Positions 21,995 through 24,879 of a stretch of 24,879 bases of DNA are shown in pieces. The notes below the pieces were generated by a model. The model was not told where the DNA came from, searched no databases, and saw only the letters and a list, made by a program, of their open reading frames with translations. The DNA comes from JBEIUO01 sp964549785. GTDB lineage: Bacteria; Planctomycetota; Phycisphaerae; Phycisphaerales; UBA1924. The position numbers and the translations under genes are program-made. The DNA lies in the NCBI GenBank assembly GCA_964549785.1, contig CAZJXA010000020.1, positions 1-24,879 on the forward strand, written 5' to 3'. How positions within the stretch are numbered: the stretch's first letter is position 1; each line of letters begins with the position of its first letter.

Positions 21995-23407
21995 ATGGCA
22001 TGTTCACGCGTGGCCATAGCCGCGGGCGCACTGGCGCTCGCGGCTGTGGCGATCCTGATTCCTGTCTACGCCCACGAAGGGCACAACAAGTCCGCCGGGT
22101 CGACGTTCGACCCGAACGCTCCCAAGAAAATCTCCAAAGCGACCGCGATGGCGATCGACCTCAGGAGCGCCGAGGTGGACTTCGGCCAGGTGGAAGAGGT
22201 GGTTCGGTTGACCGGCATCGTGCGTGCCCGACCGGACTCGATCTTTGCCATCGCGCCAACGTACGCCGGGGTCGTTCGCTCGGTCGCGGTGCAGCCCGGT
22301 GACCGCGTGACCAAAGGCATGGTTCTCGCTGAGATCGATTCGCCAGAGGTTGCTCGGCTCCTGTACGACTTGAAGCGGTTGGAATCCGAGAACGAACGGC
22401 TCTTGTCCGACGTGACGAGGGCCGAGTCGCAGGTCGCTTCGCTTGAGATCGAGGTTCCGGCGCTCATCAAGAGCGCCGAACTCGCCGAGGGCGAGGTGCA
22501 GCGGCTAACTTCCGCCGGGGAGGCCGTGTCGGCGAACGTGCTGGCCCAGCGCAAGTCCGAAGCGATCAAACTCCGGGCCGATGCGGGTCTTCGCGCGGTA
22601 GCGCTGTCCCAAGCAAGTGCCGATGTCGATTCGGCGCGGCGCCAAGCGGAGACCACCCGTGCATCGGCCCAGGTGCTTCGCGGCACGCTCCCATCCTCCA
22701 CCGACGGAGCCGACGCTGAGTCGAGCGCCGACCCGGCACGCCCGTCGGGGCGGGGGGGACTCGTCCGGTTCACTTCGCCGATAGATGGCGTCGTGGTCAG
22801 TCGCGCTGCAATGTCCGGCGAGGGCGTGGGCGCCGGCACGGCCATTCTCACCGTCGGTAACTTCAGCGCTGTGCAGGTCGCGGGCGAACTGCCGGAGGGG
22901 CTGATCGATCGTGTCGCCTCCGCCCCCGGCGCCAAGGTGCGTGTGCGCCGCGGCATCGGTGCGACCGGTGACGCAATCGTCGAGGGCACCGTCCAGTTCA
23001 TCAGCCCCGTGATCGACGCGACCAAGCGCACCGCGCACCTGGTCGTTGAGGTGGACAACCCGTCCGGCGCGTTTCGCCAGGGGCAGTTTGTTGACCTCTC
23101 GGTGGTGCTCAGCACCAACGAGGCCGCGGTGGTCGTGCCGGTCTCCGCGATTGTGAAGGAGGGCCCGCTCCAGTACGTGTTCATCAAGGAAGGCAAGGGC
23201 GAGAACGAGGTCTTTAAAAAGCGCGACGTGGCCACCGCCGTTCGCGACGACCAAATCGTCGAGATCACGCAGGGCCTGGTGCCGGGCGACGTGATCGCGG
23301 TGAGCGGCGCGTTCAGCATCTCTCAGATTCGGGGCTTTGTGCCGGGCGCTCCGGAGCCCACCCCGACCACGGGGCCCGCCAGGAACGACGACGGCCACGC
23401 CCACTGA
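21995..23407 (+). CDS. Heavy-metal RND efflux periplasmic adaptor (CusB/CzcB type)
   Basis: This membrane-fusion subunit joins the inner-membrane pump to an outer-membrane channel. Of 470 residues, the first 27 form a signal or anchor helix ending at VYAHEGH. The half lipoyl motif FAIAPTYAGVVRSVAVQPGDRV is followed by a helical hairpin, the second lipoyl half (VRFTSPIDGVVV), a beta-barrel domain (AGELPEGLIDRV) and a membrane-proximal domain with VVVPVSAIVKEG. Histidine-rich ends, HEGH near the start and GHAH at the end, suit metal handling. The ATG has a strong ribosome-binding site. It is 36 bases ahead of the pump gene, so the two are cotranscribed. The exact ion cannot be decided. Confidence 0.92.
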   Translation: MACSRVAIAAGALALAAVAILIPVYAHEGHNKSAGSTFDPNAPKKISKATAMAIDLRSAEVDFGQVEEVVRLTGIVRARPDSIFAIAPTYAGVVRSVAVQPGDRVTKGMVLAEIDSPEVARLLYDLKRLESENERLLSDVTRAESQVASLEIEVPALIKSAELAEGEVQRLTSAGEAVSANVLAQRKSEAIKLRADAGLRAVALSQASADVDSARRQAETTRASAQVLRGTLPSSTDGADAESSADPARPSGRGGLVRFTSPIDGVVVSRAAMSGEGVGAGTAILTVGNFSAVQVAGELPEGLIDRVASAPGAKVRVRRGIGATGDAIVEGTVQFISPVIDATKRTAHLVVEVDNPSGAFRQGQFVDLSVVLSTNEAAVVVPVSAIVKEGPLQYVFIKEGKGENEVFKKRDVATAVRDDQIVEITQGLVPGDVIAVSGAFSISQIRGFVPGAPEPTPTTGPARNDDGHAH

Positions 23408-23429
23408 TCGCTCCCGCTGCAGCGGACTA

Positions 23430-23436
23430 GGAAGGA
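23430..23436 (+). promoter_or_regulatory. Ribosome-binding site selecting TTG 23444
   Basis: GGAAGGA lies seven bases before TTG 23444, where the typical N-terminus of an RND pump begins; no ATG or GTG lies between. Confidence 0.7.
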
Positions 23437-23443
23437 ATCGCGC

Positions 23444-24879
23444 TTGCTCAACTGGATCATCAAGGCCTCGCTTCACAACCGCGTGCTCGTTATCATCGCG
23501 GCCCTGCTGGTGTCGGTCTACGGCCTCTATGTGACGTTCAACACGCCCACGGACGTGCTGCCCGATCTCAATCGTCCCGTCGTGACCATCATGACCGAGG
23601 CGCCCGGCCTTGCCCCCGAAGAGGTCGAGGCCCAGGTCACGTACAACATCGAGACCGCCGTCAACGGCTCTCCGGGCGTAGAGCGGGTCCGCAGCGTCTC
23701 ATCGCTGGGCCTCTCGATCGTCTTTGTCGAGTTCCAGTGGGGCACGGACCTCAAGTACAACCGTCAGGTCGTGACCGAGAGGCTCGGCACGATCGCGGAA
23801 AAACTGCCTCCCGGGATCGTGCCGGCGATGACGCCCGCGACGAGCATCATGGGCGAGATCGCGCTCATCAGCGTCAGCAGCAAGACGCTGTCTCCGATGG
23901 AAGTCCGGACGGTCGCGGAGTTCACGCTCCGACCCGCGATCCTGTCGATCCCCGGCATCGCCCAGGTCACAGCCCAAGGCGGCGACCTCAAGCAGTTCCG
24001 TGTTCAGGCCGACCCCGACAAACTGCGCCTCTTTGAACTGACCCTCGAGGACGTGGAAAAGGCTCTCACCGCGGCGAACCAGAACACGGGCGGAGGGTTC
24101 ATCGTCAGCGGGTCGCAGGAACTGGTCGTCCGGAACCTCGGCCGCGTGCAGACCGCCGAGGACATCGCGTCGTCACTCGTCACGACCAAACCGGGCGACC
24201 ACGGGTCCCCGCCGCGAACGGTGCTGATCCGCGATGTGGCGACCGTAACCGAGAGCGGCCCGACCATCAAGCGGGGCGATGCGTCGGACAACGCCTCGCC
24301 CGCGGTCATCATGGCGATCCAGAAGCAGCCAGGAGCGGACACGCTCACACTCACCAGATCGCTGGACACGACGCTCGCCCAGCTCGGGCCGACCCTTCCA
24401 CCCGGCATTGACATCAACTCCGATGTGTTCCGTCAAGAGCACTTCATCAACTCATCCATCCACAACGTGGTCGAGGCCCTCGTCATCGGCGCGGTTCTCG
24501 TGGTGCTCGTTCTCATCCTGTTTCTGATGAACGTGCGGACGACCATCGTCACGCTCACGGCCCTCCCGCTGTCGATCATCACCACATTCCTGGTCTTCCA
24601 CTGGCTCGGGATGAGTGTGAACACCATGACGCTGGGCGGGCTGGCGGTGGCTATCGGCGAACTGGTGGACGACGCGGTGGTCGATGTCGAGAACGTATAC
24701 CGCCGTCTGGGCGAGAATCGTCGCGCGACAAACCCGAAGGCGGTCGTGCAGGTCGTCTTCGACGCCTCAAGCGAAATCCGCAACCCGATCATCCTCGGGA
24801 CGGTCATCGTCAACCTGGTCTTCTTGCCCACGTTCTTCCTGCCGGGCATCGAGGGTCGGCTCTTCGCCCCGCTGGCCAC
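23444..24879 (+). CDS. Heavy-metal RND efflux pump, N-terminal part (CusA/CzcA family), cut by window end
   Basis: An open frame of 478 complete codons runs to the window edge without a stop, about half of a family that is usually around 1,030-1,070 residues. It begins LLNWIIKASLHNRVLVIIAALL (first membrane helix), followed by the porter region with PTDVLPDLNRPVVTI and TEAPGLAPEEVE, and the next helices from about residue 337. The signature in helix 4 is AIGELVDDAVVDVENVYRRL, with D409-D410 at the proton-relay position, typical of the heavy-metal efflux branch rather than of drug pumps. The TTG start is supported by its ribosome-binding site. It follows the adaptor by 36 bases. Ion specificity cannot be fixed from this half. 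Confidence 0.93.
   Translation, partial: MLNWIIKASLHNRVLVIIAALLVSVYGLYVTFNTPTDVLPDLNRPVVTIMTEAPGLAPEEVEAQVTYNIETAVNGSPGVERVRSVSSLGLSIVFVEFQWGTDLKYNRQVVTERLGTIAEKLPPGIVPAMTPATSIMGEIALISVSSKTLSPMEVRTVAEFTLRPAILSIPGIAQVTAQGGDLKQFRVQADPDKLRLFELTLEDVEKALTAANQNTGGGFIVSGSQELVVRNLGRVQTAEDIASSLVTTKPGDHGSPPRTVLIRDVATVTESGPTIKRGDASDNASPAVIMAIQKQPGADTLTLTRSLDTTLAQLGPTLPPGIDINSDVFRQEHFINSSIHNVVEALVIGAVLVVLVLILFLMNVRTTIVTLTALPLSIITTFLVFHWLGMSVNTMTLGGLAVAIGELVDDAVVDVENVYRRLGENRRATNPKAVVQVVFDASSEIRNPIILGTVIVNLVFLPTFFLPGIEGRLFAPLA

Noticed and set aside
24433..24879. Minus-strand frame at the window end
   Set aside because: Shadow of the RND pump, which is open on the plus strand with the correct helix-4 motif.
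1..24879. CRISPR array, insertion sequence, prophage or riboswitch
   Set aside because: No direct-repeat array, no transposase or integrase reading frame, and no leader I could match to a known riboswitch class.

Overview
This looks like a high-GC bacterial chromosome segment, most plausibly from a planctomycete. That call is an inference from the family mix: a long IspG with a CPTC motif, a GH3-type acyl-amido synthetase, a CusA/CzcA-type pump behind a Cys/His-rich exported protein, a two-gene polysaccharide ABC exporter, and frequent GTG and TTG starts. No rRNA or other phylogenetic marker is present. I see no transposase, integrase, CRISPR array or phage gene.

Left part (1-4544), minus strand. 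After a C-rich leader with no convincing gene but a cluster of nested inverted repeats (333-435), four genes are read leftwards from about 4544: a beta-class DNA methyltransferase, a BglII/BstYI-like restriction endonuclease (GTGA overlap), ispG (35-nt gap), and a gene with a Swt1-like HEPN motif whose start overlaps the ispG stop (ATGA). The HEPN gene is split between two frames. By eye the restriction and HEPN genes are lower in GC than the rest of the window, suggesting acquired defence genes around an essential isoprenoid gene.

Middle part (4679-12792). This holds a phosphomannomutase/phosphoglucomutase; a P-loop ATPase of unknown role with a two-helix membrane insertion between its Walker motifs; a convergent flavin-binding-type (PNPOx-like) protein; a tRNA-Tyr(GTA) unit with promoter, leader hairpin and terminator; then a rightward series of alpha/beta hydrolase, GH3-family enzyme, DinB-like protein and NRDE/TANGO2-like protein.

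Polysaccharide export cluster (12916-21155). Wzm-like permease and Wzt-like ATPase with a C-terminal extension are followed by a methyltransferase with a long coiled-coil tail, a methyltransferase-glycosyltransferase fusion, and a large GT4 glycosyltransferase. Several overlap by 4-11 nt. The layout resembles ABC-dependent O-antigen systems in which a terminal modification and a coiled-coil ruler set chain length and Wzt recognises the capped end. The phosphohexomutase at 4679 could supply sugar-1-phosphate, but it is not adjacent.

Right end (21362-24879). This is a heavy-metal efflux operon: a small exported Cys/His-rich protein, a CusB/CzcB-type periplasmic adaptor, and the first 478 codons of a CusA/CzcA-type RND pump, cut by the window end. 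The pump starts at a TTG.
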